The notes beneath the pieces were generated by a model, which had not been told where the DNA came from, ran no database searches, and was given only the letters and a program-made list of their open reading frames with translations. A stretch of DNA of 64,000 nt from an uncultured Oscillospiraceae bacterium (GTDB taxonomy: Bacteria; Bacillota; Clostridia; Oscillospirales; Oscillospiraceae): assembly GCA_902478785.1 (NCBI GenBank), contig CABSMJ010000002.1, positions 124,001-188,000 of the forward strand. Direction: 5' to 3'. Position 1 is the stretch's first letter; every line of letters starts with the position of its first letter. A program made the translations under genes and the position numbers. Of this stretch, positions 51,773 to 59,396 are shown piece after piece.

Positions 51773-51782
51773 GCCTACTTTT

Positions 51783-52553
51783 TTATTGGTCGGAATAGCG
51801 GGAGAGGAACTGTCTGGTACGCTCCTCCCGGGGGTTGTCGATGACCTGATGGGGGTCACCCTGCTCCACAATGACGCCGCCGTCCATGAAAATCACATGG
51901 TCTGCCACATCCCGGGCAAAGGCCATCTCATGGGTGACGATGACCATGGTGGTGTGCTGCTCCGCCAGAGAGCGGATGACCTTCAGCACCTCACCGGTGA
52001 GTTCCGGGTCCAGAGCGGAAGTGGGTTCATCAAAGCAGAGAATATCCGGCTTCATAGCCAGGGCCCGGGCGATGGCCACACGCTGCTGCTGACCGCCGGA
52101 GAGCTGGTGAGGATAGTTGTCCATCCGGTCGGCCAGGCCCATCTTCTCCAGAAGAGCCTTGCCCTCCGCCTGGATCACGTCATGGGTGTCGCCGGTGTGT
52201 TCCGTCTTGGCCAGGAGTTCCCGGGCCAGAGTCACATTCTGCAGCGCTGTATACTGAGGGAAGAGGTTGAAGGACTGGAACACCATGCCGAAATGGAGCC
52301 GCTTTTTGCGGATGTCGCTCTCCCGCTGGGTGGTCGGGTCATTGGCATCAAAGAGCGTTTCACCTCGGACAGCGATGGTGCCGTGGTCCGGGGTCTCCAA
52401 AAAGTTCAGGCACCGCAGCAGCGTGGTCTTGCCGCTGCCGGAGGAGCCGATGATGGAGAGGGCCTGGCCCTCCTCCAGGGAAAAGCTGATGTCCTCCAGA
52501 ACCCGGGTGGCGCCGAAGTGCTTTTCAATGTGCTGTACGTCCAGAATTGCCAT
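51783..52553 (-). CDS. Polar amino-acid ABC transporter ATPase
   Basis: The 256-residue ATPase has GSSGSGKTTLLR (Walker A, about residues 34-45), LSGGQQQRVAIARAL, LCFDEPTSALDPELTG and VTHEMAFARDV, typical of the GlnQ/ArtP polar amino-acid group. The exact amino acid (cystine, glutamine or basic) cannot be read. Last gene of the minus-strand operon binding protein-permease-ATPase, 12 bases after the permease. Confidence 0.92.
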   Translation of the reverse strand: MAILDVQHIEKHFGATRVLEDISFSLEEGQALSIIGSSGSGKTTLLRCLNFLETPDHGTIAVRGETLFDANDPTTQRESDIRKKRLHFGMVFQSFNLFPQYTALQNVTLARELLAKTEHTGDTHDVIQAEGKALLEKMGLADRMDNYPHQLSGGQQQRVAIARALAMKPDILCFDEPTSALDPELTGEVLKVIRSLAEQHTTMVIVTHEMAFARDVADHVIFMDGGVIVEQGDPHQVIDNPREERTRQFLSRYSDQ

Positions 52554-52565
52554 ATCGGTGCCTCC

Positions 52566-53219
52566 TTATCTGAAGTAGCTGAGCTTGCGCTCGATGTAGT
52601 TGAAGAGAATGGTGAGAACGCCCACGAAGAGAAGATAGAAAAGGCCCGTGTAGAAGAGAGGCCACACCAGACCGCTGCTCTTCATGTAGGAGTAGCCGGT
52701 GAAGGTCAGCTCATACACGGCGATGGTCCGGGCCAGAGAGGTGTCCTTGACCAAGGTGATGATCTCGTTGGACATGGGAGGCACAATGCGCTTGACCATC
52801 TGGAGCAGAGTGATCTTGAAGAAGATCTGGCTCTTGGTCATGCCCAGCACCTCGCCGGCCTCCCGCTGGCCGACGGGAACGCCCTGGATGCCGCCCCGGT
52901 AGATGACGGAGAAGTAGCAGGCGTAGTTGATGGAGAAGGCCACCACCGTGGCCACCATCCGGCCTGCATCGCCGCTGGGCCAGATCTGGAATCCGGCGAT
53001 GCCGGGAACATAAAAAAAGGCGATCAGCTGGAGCATCAAAGGCGTGCCCCGGACGATCCAGACCACCGTGTTGCACAGCCAGCGCAGGGGTGTAAACCTG
53101 CTCATGGAGCCGAAGGCAATCACCAATCCCAAAGGCAGGGAGAACAGCAGTGTCAGAAAGAAGATCTCAGTTGTCGTGCCCAAACCTTTGAGCAAAGTCA
53201 GTGATACGTTTAGAAGCAT
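52566..53219 (-). CDS. Polar amino-acid ABC transporter permease
   Basis: The 217-residue membrane protein has about five spans, the EAA-type loop QREAGEVLGMTKSQIFFKIT near residues 137-156, and the HisM/GlnP-type start LKGLGTTTEIFFLTLLFSLP. It should act as a homodimer. ATG at 53217-53219. Confidence 0.92.
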   Translation of the reverse strand: MLLNVSLTLLKGLGTTTEIFFLTLLFSLPLGLVIAFGSMSRFTPLRWLCNTVVWIVRGTPLMLQLIAFFYVPGIAGFQIWPSGDAGRMVATVVAFSINYACYFSVIYRGGIQGVPVGQREAGEVLGMTKSQIFFKITLLQMVKRIVPPMSNEIITLVKDTSLARTIAVYELTFTGYSYMKSSGLVWPLFYTGLFYLLFVGVLTILFNYIERKLSYFR

Positions 53220-53261
53220 GGCGTGAACCCCTTATCCCGTTATAATGTGCAGTAGGCCAGT

Positions 53262-53294
53262 CAAAGGCAGAGAGCGGATGCTCTCTGCCTTTGG
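53262..53294 (-). other. Hairpin between the binding-protein and permease genes
   Basis: CAAAGGCAGAGAGC and GCTCTCTGCCTTTG form a 14-bp stem around a four-base loop, with no T-run on the minus strand. Such hairpins usually keep binding-protein mRNA more abundant than that of the permease. Confidence 0.65.
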
Positions 53295-53315
53295 AGAATG
53301 CGGAAATGCTGAAAC

Positions 53316-54134
53316 TTATTCGCCGGGCATCACGATGACCTGGGCGTTCTTGCAGTAGCCGCGGGTGCAGTTCATGGAACTGGTGACCTCGTCGGTGAGG
53401 GTCATGCCGTTCCAAACCACGTCGATGTTCTTGGAATCCAGCTCCATGATCTTGTTGTCCCAGTCGATGACCACGAACTCTACCTCGACGCCCAGCTTCT
53501 CAGCCAGCTTCTTGGCCATGTCGGCATCAAAGCCGATCCAGTTGCCGTTGTCATCCTTGTAATCCATGGGGGCGTACTCGGTGATGCCCACGATCAGGGT
53601 GCCCTTGTCGCGGATGTAGGCCACATCGCCGTCCTCAGCGGGGACAAATTCCTCAGCGGCGGGCTGCTCGATCAAAGCGGCCTGGACACCGTAGGTGGTG
53701 GCGATCTCCTCCATGGAACCATCAGCATAGCACTCGGAGAGGAAGTTGTTGATGTAGTCGGTCAGGTCGGAATCCTTCCGGCAGCCCACACCGTACTCCT
53801 CGCTGTTGAGCTCCTCGGTGAAGACCAAATCGGGATAGCTGGTGCCCTCGCCGATCATGGCGCCGGCCATCAGCAGGTCGATGATGGCGGCATCAGAGGT
53901 ACCGGAGGCAACCTCCATCAGCGCGTCAGCCTGAGAGGCAACGGAGTTGTACGTGAAGCCCTTCTCCTGGGCCATGGCTTCACCGGCGGAACCGGCTTCC
54001 ACAGCATAGGTCAGAGAGGTCTCCTCACTGCTCCCGCCGTTAGAAGAGGGAGTGGTGGTGCCGCTCTGGCCGCAGGCAGCCAGGGACAGCGCCATCATGC
54101 CGGCCAGAGTCAGCGCAAGCAATCTTCTTTTCAT
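53316..54134 (-). CDS. Amino-acid ABC substrate-binding lipoprotein with swapped halves
   Basis: The 272-residue protein has a lipoprotein signal (LSLAAC, Cys21). Its order is unusual: the part that normally forms the second half (LTYAVEAGSAGEAM at 41 to about 150, with ALMEVASGTSDAAIIDLLMA and EEYGVGCRKDSDL) comes first, followed by a linker and then the normal first half (GTLIVGITEYAPMDY from 168, WNGMTLTDEV, ending NAQVIVMPGE). This looks like a circular permutation of an SBP_bac_3 protein. ATG at 54134 follows GGAGG; the partner permease and ATPase are normal. Confidence 0.85.
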   Translation of the reverse strand: MKRRLLALTLAGMMALSLAACGQSGTTTPSSNGGSSEETSLTYAVEAGSAGEAMAQEKGFTYNSVASQADALMEVASGTSDAAIIDLLMAGAMIGEGTSYPDLVFTEELNSEEYGVGCRKDSDLTDYINNFLSECYADGSMEEIATTYGVQAALIEQPAAEEFVPAEDGDVAYIRDKGTLIVGITEYAPMDYKDDNGNWIGFDADMAKKLAEKLGVEVEFVVIDWDNKIMELDSKNIDVVWNGMTLTDEVTSSMNCTRGYCKNAQVIVMPGE

Positions 54135-54191
54135 GTTGTAATCCTCCAAATCATCCTTGCGGCACGGTGCCGCTTCGTTTATTACATTAGC

Positions 54192-54220
54192 AGTTTACCA
54201 TACTAAATTAATGCTGTAAA
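54192..54220 (-). promoter_or_regulatory. Promoter of the amino-acid ABC operon
   Basis: On the minus strand TTTACA (complement of 54215-54220), 17 bases, TAAACT (complement of 54192-54197), about 58 bases before the binding-protein ATG. Confidence 0.65.
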
Positions 54221-54290
54221 CAGGAATTTGAGCAGAAACCGTCTAAAAAAAGCCGCTGAGAATTGTGCAGGTCCACCAAAGGCACAGGCT

Positions 54291-54320
54291 GTCATACCCA
54301 GAGCAGTGGGTTCATACAGT
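54291..54320 (+). promoter_or_regulatory. Sigma-E-like promoter of spoIVA
   Basis: GTCATAC (54291-54297), 15 bases, CATACAGT (54313-54320). The -10 is one base from the CATACAMT consensus and the spacing is right. spoIVA is a sigma-E gene in Bacillus and Clostridioides. The predicted leader is about 205 bases. Confidence 0.65.
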
Positions 54321-54531
54321 AGGAGCAGGAAAGCAATCCTTCTCAGACAGGAAATTGCAGTGCAGAGGCAGGCGGTCCTGCCGCTTCACACCACGCGGAA
54401 AGGGAAGGGACAAAGAGGGCGCAAAGGGCGCCCACAGGAAAAACGGCGCGCCGCCCGCCGCAAGAGCGGCAACCGCGGCATTTTGGTTCCGCACAGGGAA
54501 AGATGCCGGGCGGCGACACAGGGAGGTTCGC

Positions 54532-56010
54532 ATGACAAACACAAGTATCTATCAAAGCATTGCCACCCGCACAGCCGGGGATATCTACATCGGCGTGGTG
54601 GGACCGGTCCGGACGGGCAAGTCCACATTTATCAAGCGGTTTATGGAAACCCAGGTCATCCCCAATATTGAAAATGTCTACCGCCGGGAGCGGGCCAAGG
54701 ACGAGCTGCCCCAGAGCGGCTCCGGCCGCACCATTATGACCGCCGAGCCCAAGTTCGTGCCGGACGAGGCAGTGGAGGTGACTTTGGAGGACGGTGCCAC
54801 CTTCTCCGTCCGGCTCATCGACTGCGTGGGCTATCTGGTGCCGGGCGCCATCGGTTCCACGGAGGACGATCAGCCCCGGATGGTGACGACGCCCTGGTTT
54901 GACCACGAGATCCCTATGGCGGAGGCGGCGGAGGCAGGCACCCGCAAGGTCATCGCCGAACACTCCACCATCGGCATCGTGGTCACCACCGACGGTACCA
55001 TATCCGACATTCCTCGCGAGGATTACCTGGAGGCGGAAGAGCGGGTGATCCGGGAGCTGCAGGAGCTGGGAAAGCCCTTTATCGTCCTGCTGAACTCGGC
55101 GGAAGCGCAGTCGGACCGAGCGGTGGCCATCGCCAAGGACATTGCCTCCCGCTATGGCGTGAACTGCGTGCCGGTCAACTGCCTGGAGCTCAGCGAAGAG
55201 GATGTGACCCGGCTTTTGAAGGCGGTGCTCTATGAGTTCCCCATGCAGGAGCTGGATCTGTTTCTGCCTGCCTGGGTGGATGCTCTGCCGGGGGATCACC
55301 CCATCAAGGCAGCGGTGTACACCGCCATCCGACAGGAGACCGCGGGACTGCGGCACATCCGGGAGGCAGAAAGCGCCGTGCGGGCCATGGGCCAGTGCGA
55401 GGACATCAGCGAGTCCAAGGTCTTGTCCATTCAGCCCGGCACCGGCGTGGTCTCGGCGGAGCTTCGGCTGCCCCGGGAGCTGTTCTATCGCACGCTGTCG
55501 GAGCAGTCCGGCTTTGATGTGTCGGATGACGGGGACCTGATGAGCCTGCTGACCCGCCTGGCTGCTGTCAAGACGGAGTATGACAAGGTAGCCGGAGCGT
55601 TGAAGGACGTGCGGGAGACCGGCTACGGCATCGTAGTGCCGGGCATCGACGAGCTGAAGCTGGAGGAGCCGGAGATCATGAAGCAGGGAGGACGCTACGG
55701 CGTGCGGCTGAAAGCCAGCGCTCCTAGCATCCATATGATTCGGGCAGACATCGAGACCGCTGTCAGTCCCATCGTGGGCAATGAAAAGCAGTCCGAGGAC
55801 ATGGTGAACTACCTGCTCCAGGAGTTTGAGGGAGATACCAGCAAGATCTGGCAGTCCAACATCTTCGGCCGCAGCTTCCACGAATTGGTCAGCGAGGACC
55901 TTCAGTCCAAGCTCAAGCGGATGCCGGACGACGCCAGAAAGAAGCTACGGGAGACGTTGGAGCGCATCATCAACGAGGGCAACGGAGGACTCATCTGTAT
56001 TCTTTTATAA
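54532..56010 (+). CDS. spoIVA: Stage IV sporulation protein A (coat-basement ATPase)
   Basis: At 492 residues it has the same length as Bacillus SpoIVA. The N-terminal ATPase part has the Walker A GPVRTGKST (residues 24-32), TIMTAEPKFVPDEAVEV and RLIDCVGYLVPGA; the C-terminal part ends GGLICILL, close to known members. SpoIVA polymerises with ATP around the forespore, held by SpoVM. ATG after GGGAGGT at 54532; the frame is open upstream but lacks a start with a ribosome-binding site. Confidence 0.97.
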   Translation: MTNTSIYQSIATRTAGDIYIGVVGPVRTGKSTFIKRFMETQVIPNIENVYRRERAKDELPQSGSGRTIMTAEPKFVPDEAVEVTLEDGATFSVRLIDCVGYLVPGAIGSTEDDQPRMVTTPWFDHEIPMAEAAEAGTRKVIAEHSTIGIVVTTDGTISDIPREDYLEAEERVIRELQELGKPFIVLLNSAEAQSDRAVAIAKDIASRYGVNCVPVNCLELSEEDVTRLLKAVLYEFPMQELDLFLPAWVDALPGDHPIKAAVYTAIRQETAGLRHIREAESAVRAMGQCEDISESKVLSIQPGTGVVSAELRLPRELFYRTLSEQSGFDVSDDGDLMSLLTRLAAVKTEYDKVAGALKDVRETGYGIVVPGIDELKLEEPEIMKQGGRYGVRLKASAPSIHMIRADIETAVSPIVGNEKQSEDMVNYLLQEFEGDTSKIWQSNIFGRSFHELVSEDLQSKLKRMPDDARKKLRETLERIINEGNGGLICILL

Positions 56011-56019
56011 GGAAAGAAA

Positions 56020-56049
56020 AAGGGCGTCGGAATTCCGGCGTCCTTTTTT
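56020..56049. terminator. Bidirectional terminator after spoIVA
   Basis: GGGCGTCGGAATTCCGGCGTCC (one G-T pair) with A-run left and T-run right; shared with the convergent ogt operon. Confidence 0.82.
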
Positions 56050-56054
56050 GCAGC

Positions 56055-56402
56055 CTAGGGAAGCTCTTCCGGTCGGGGCGGCCGGGCATAGGACAGCAGA
56101 CGGGGATCGCAGACGCCTAAGCGGCGGTAATTTTCCCGCCCCTGAAGAAGACTCAGCCCGTGATTTTCATCGCTGGGCTCCTCATCCGAACACGTAAATA
56201 CGTCGTTTTCCCACATACAGACCGGGCAGATATAGGCGATGGCCTCTGCCGGCGGAACGGGAAAAGTCCGGCAGCCGCAGCAGGGGCAGAGATAGATGCC
56301 GGGCCTTTCCGGCACCTCGGGTTCTTCCGGCGGCGCCTGCTCCGGGGTGATGTTGTTGATGGCCGTGGGAAGATAGGTCCATTTGGCTCGGGGATGATCC
56401 AT
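56055..56402 (-). CDS. CPCC-type cysteine-rich protein
   Basis: This 115-residue protein carries a CPCC-type domain: LCPCCGCRTF and YICPVCMWENDVF make four paired cysteines, probably a zinc site. The domain continues as NHGLSLLQGRENYRRLGVCD. Function unknown. AGGAGG lies nine bases before the ATG; it follows ogt by 17 bases and shares its transcript. Confidence 0.82.
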   Translation of the reverse strand: MDHPRAKWTYLPTAINNITPEQAPPEEPEVPERPGIYLCPCCGCRTFPVPPAEAIAYICPVCMWENDVFTCSDEEPSDENHGLSLLQGRENYRRLGVCDPRLLSYARPPRPEELP

Positions 56403-56419
56403 ACAGGATGCCTCCTTTT

Positions 56420-56947
56420 TTACAGCGCCGTTCCCCGTGTGGGAGTGTACAGCCCGGTGAGATCTACGCCCTCCAGCTCCAGCAGGAAACGCTTTTTCTC
56501 AATGCCGCCGGCATAGCCGGTCAGGCTACCGCCGCTGCCTACCACCCGATGACAGGGAATGAGGATGGAGATGGGGTTGTGTCCCACAGCGCCGCCTACC
56601 GCCTGAGGAGAAGCGGCGATGCCCCGGGATTGAAGTTGCTTGGTCAGGGCACCATAGGTGGTGATCTGACCATAGGGGATCTCCTGCAAAAGCGCCCAGA
56701 CCGCCTGACGGAAGGCGCTGCCTTGAGGAGCCAGCGGCGGCACAGGACCGGGATCTTTTCCGGAGAAATACCGTTCCAGCCAAAGGGAGGCCTGGAGGAG
56801 CACCGGGGTCTCCTCCGCCCTTGTTTGAAGAGGGAGCGTCGAGCCAAAATACTTTTGATGCTCCATCCAGAGACCGGTTATCGCTTCCTCTTCGGCGGAC
56901 AGGGTCAGCATCCCCAGAGGGGAAGGGATATGGCACAGGGAGGTCAT
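56420..56947 (-). CDS. ogt: Methylated-DNA-protein-cysteine methyltransferase
   Basis: The 175-residue protein has the acceptor motif IPCHRVVGSGG (active Cys132) and the preceding winged-helix AFRQAVWALLQEIPYGQ. It repairs O6-methylguanine by moving the methyl group onto its own cysteine and is used once. Ogt type, without an Ada domain. Confidence 0.94.
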   Translation of the reverse strand: MTSLCHIPSPLGMLTLSAEEEAITGLWMEHQKYFGSTLPLQTRAEETPVLLQASLWLERYFSGKDPGPVPPLAPQGSAFRQAVWALLQEIPYGQITTYGALTKQLQSRGIAASPQAVGGAVGHNPISILIPCHRVVGSGGSLTGYAGGIEKKRFLLELEGVDLTGLYTPTRGTAL

Positions 56948-57093
56948 AATGCAGGCTCCTTTCTCTTTGCCTTTCTTCCAGCATCATAGCAGAGATTGCG
57001 GAACCCTGCAACGTGTCTGCTCATTTTTCTTTCATGGGCACTTGCCAGGGCCTGGGGAATCGTGTTACCATAGAAAAGAAAGGGGAGGACAGC

Positions 57094-57864
57094 ATGCTTT
57101 TGGCCATTGATATCGGCAACTCCAACATCTCTGTGGGACTATTTAATGCGGAGAAAAAGTTGGAATTTTTGGCGGCGCTGGATACGGACAGCAAGCGAAC
57201 GGCGGATCAGATCAGTGTGGATCTTCTGAATCTGTTTGCCCTGTACCACCATGACATCAAAGAAGTCACCGGTGCTATTTTCTGCAGTGTGGTGCCGCCT
57301 ATGAATTTTATGATGGAAAAGGCATTGACCCGGCTTTTGGGCAAGCCTCCCATGATGGTGGGGCCCGGCGTCAAGACGGGGCTGAACATTCGGATGGAGA
57401 TCCACTCCCAGGTGGGAGCCGACATCGTGGCGGATGCGGTCTCGGCTCTGGAGAAGTACCCCACGCCGATCGTCACCATCGATATGGGTACCGCCACCAC
57501 CATCGGCGTCATCTCCGAAGGGCGCAACTATGAGGGCGGCCTTCTACTTCCCGGCGTCAACGTGTCTTTGGATGCCCTCAGCCGCCGGGCGGCGCAGCTG
57601 CCGGATATCTCGCTGCAGCATCCCAAGACGCTCATTGGAAAGAACACGGAGGACTGTATGCGCTCCGGTATCGTATATGGCACAGCCAGCATGCTGGACG
57701 GACTGCTGGACCGGATTCGGGAGACCTTTCCCGGCCGGGAGCTGACGGCGGTGGCCACCGGTGGCAATGCCCCTGTGATCCTGCGCTACTGCCGCAATCG
57801 CATCATCTATGACAAATATCTCCTGATGGAGGGCCTTTGGGCCATCTACCAGCGGAATCGCTAA
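57094..57864 (+). CDS. coaX: Type III pantothenate kinase
   Basis: The 256-residue protein begins LLAIDIGNSNISVGLF and has the GADIVADAVSAL region, DMGTATTIGVI and GGLLLPGVNVSLDAL, the ASKHA-fold motifs of CoaX. It phosphorylates pantothenate in coenzyme A synthesis. ATG at 57094 follows GGGGAGG; upstream codons in frame lack a ribosome-binding site. Confidence 0.95.
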   Translation: MLLAIDIGNSNISVGLFNAEKKLEFLAALDTDSKRTADQISVDLLNLFALYHHDIKEVTGAIFCSVVPPMNFMMEKALTRLLGKPPMMVGPGVKTGLNIRMEIHSQVGADIVADAVSALEKYPTPIVTIDMGTATTIGVISEGRNYEGGLLLPGVNVSLDALSRRAAQLPDISLQHPKTLIGKNTEDCMRSGIVYGTASMLDGLLDRIRETFPGRELTAVATGGNAPVILRYCRNRIIYDKYLLMEGLWAIYQRNR

Positions 57865-57866
57865 AG

Positions 57867-57904
57867 AAAGACCGGCGCGGAGGAATTCCGCGCCGGTCTT
57901 TTTA
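57867..57904. terminator. Bidirectional terminator between coaX and pfp
   Basis: AAAGACCGGCGCGGA and TCCGCGCCGGTCTTT form a long stem with A and T tracts on either side. Confidence 0.88.
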
Positions 57905-57918
57905 TGCTGTGTTGAAAT

Positions 57919-59157
57919 TTATTTTGCCAGGACCTTCTTGAGCTTGGCAAAGCGGGGCAGGGAATCCTGCTTGGGCAGATTGGGCTCTCCCTGGATCAGA
58001 GGCAGAGCATAATCGATAAAGGCCTTGCCCACGTTGTTGCCCTCGGCGTTGATCCACTCACGAGGCACTTTGCTCTCGGTGTTGGCCACGTCGGTGAGGG
58101 GGATCAGCTTGGTCTTGCAGACATAGTGGCCGTCCTGGGTGCTGCGCTCAAAGGCCACCATCTTATCGGTGATGCCGTTGACAGCGTTCTCCACAGCGGC
58201 CTTGCCGGCCATATAGGACTCCTCAATGTCCGTCTCGGAGGCCAGGTGAGCGCCGCAGCGCTGCAGCAGGCTCAGCTCAATGCCGCGGACCTTGGCGCCA
58301 GTGCGCTTCTTCGCTGCGTCGGCCAGCAGAGCGGCCAGACCGCCCAGCTGTGCGTGACCAAAGCCGTCGGTAGAGGAGGTCTTTGCCTCGGAGACAAAGG
58401 TGCCATCGGCATAGTGGATACCCTCGGACACAACCACCATGCAGTTGCCCTTCTCCTTATAGATACGATCCACGTCGTCCAGGAACTTGTCCATGTCGAA
58501 GTCCACCTCAGGCAGGTAGATCAGGTCGGGACCTGCACCGTAGGCAGTGGCCAGGGCGGCAGCACCAGCCAGCCAGCCGGCATGACGGCCCATGACCTCA
58601 ATGACCGCCACCATACCGGTATCATAGACGCGGGCGTCCAGATAGACCTCCATGCAGGAGGTGGCAATGTACTTGGCAGCGGAGGCAAAGCCGGGGCAGT
58701 GATCCGTGCCGTAGAGGTCGTTGTCGATGGTCTTGGGCACACCCATGACGCGGCACTCATAGCCGACCTTCTGCATATACTTGGAGATCTTGTTGCAGGT
58801 GTCCATGGAATCGTTGCCGCCGTTATAGAAGAAATAGCGGACATTGTACTTCTTGAAGATCTCCAGAATGCGCTTGTAGTCGGTGTCATCCACATCGGGA
58901 TCGGCGATCTTATAGCGGCAGGAGCCCAGAGCAGAGGAGGGAGTGTACTTGAGCAGTTCCAGCTCCTTGGGGTCCTCCTGGCTCATGTCGAACAGCCGAT
59001 CGCTCAGCACGCCCTTGATGCCGTGCTCTGCACCGTAGACAGCGGTGATGTTGGGGTTCTTCAGCGCGGTGTCAATGACGCCATAGGCACTGGCGTTGAT
59101 GACGGAAGTGGGCCCGCCGGACTGACCGATGATGCAGGCGCCTTTCAATTCGTTCAT
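57919..59157 (-). CDS. Phosphofructokinase, probably pyrophosphate-dependent
   Basis: The 412-residue protein is of the long PFK type. GGNDSMDT (about residues 103-110) has Asp where ATP enzymes have Gly, and PKTIDNDL (about 131-138) has Lys where ATP enzymes have Gly; both point to pyrophosphate as phosphate donor, a reversible glycolytic step. MGRHAGWLA is the substrate loop. ATG at 59157 follows AGGAGG; the longer frame extends into the promoter. Divergent from fba. Confidence 0.9.
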   Translation of the reverse strand: MNELKGACIIGQSGGPTSVINASAYGVIDTALKNPNITAVYGAEHGIKGVLSDRLFDMSQEDPKELELLKYTPSSALGSCRYKIADPDVDDTDYKRILEIFKKYNVRYFFYNGGNDSMDTCNKISKYMQKVGYECRVMGVPKTIDNDLYGTDHCPGFASAAKYIATSCMEVYLDARVYDTGMVAVIEVMGRHAGWLAGAAALATAYGAGPDLIYLPEVDFDMDKFLDDVDRIYKEKGNCMVVVSEGIHYADGTFVSEAKTSSTDGFGHAQLGGLAALLADAAKKRTGAKVRGIELSLLQRCGAHLASETDIEESYMAGKAAVENAVNGITDKMVAFERSTQDGHYVCKTKLIPLTDVANTESKVPREWINAEGNNVGKAFIDYALPLIQGEPNLPKQDSLPRFAKLKKVLAK

Positions 59158-59188
59158 GGGAAAAACCTCCTGTACAGCAGTTTTATCT

Positions 59189-59217
59189 ATCATAGCATCG
59201 TAAAAAAGAATTGTAAA
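59189..59217 (-). promoter_or_regulatory. Promoter of the phosphofructokinase gene
   Basis: On the minus strand TTTACA (complement of 59212-59217), 17 bases, TATGAT (complement of 59189-59194). Confidence 0.7.
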
Positions 59218-59220
59218 TAC

Positions 59221-59248
59221 TTGCAAAATGAAAAATTCGTGATATTAT
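59221..59248 (+). promoter_or_regulatory. Promoter of fba
   Basis: TTGCAA (59221-59226), 16 bases, TATTAT (59243-59248). It is only three bases from the -35 of the divergent phosphofructokinase promoter. AATTGTAAAT occurs twice nearby (59210-59219 and 59253-59262). Confidence 0.6.
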
Positions 59249-59267
59249 CTTAATTGTAAATCGATTT

Positions 59268-59279
59268 CGTCACATGACG
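59268..59279. promoter_or_regulatory. Palindrome downstream of the fba promoter
   Basis: CGTCA-CA-TGACG, just after the expected transcription start; a possible operator for a glycolysis regulator. A further leader hairpin pairs 59280-59286 with 59312-59318. Confidence 0.3.
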
Positions 59280-59396
59280 TTGATCGTTTCGTCAATATCC
59301 GTGTTTGGCAGCGATCAAAAGCGGCGGTGGACGGCGCCTGTGGGCGTATCGATTGCAAATTCTTTCATTCCAATACTTAAATAGGAGATGATCGTT

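Larger units (their letters stand above)
54135..54531. other. 397-base divergent intergenic region
   Basis: This gap holds the minus-strand ABC promoter (54192-54220) and the plus-strand sigma-E-like spoIVA promoter (54291-54320). The 205 bases before spoIVA form an open but uninitiated frame and a GC-rich leader; no gene is supported there. Confidence 0.6.

Noticed and set aside
54265..54531. N-terminal extension of SpoIVA to the upstream in-frame start
   Set aside because: It would start before the predicted sigma-E promoter; the 492-residue form matches the known length and has its own GGGAGGT site.
54228..54671. Plus-strand ORF overlapping the spoIVA start
   Set aside because: It is in another frame than spoIVA, has an arginine-rich low-complexity product and covers the sigma-E-like promoter.
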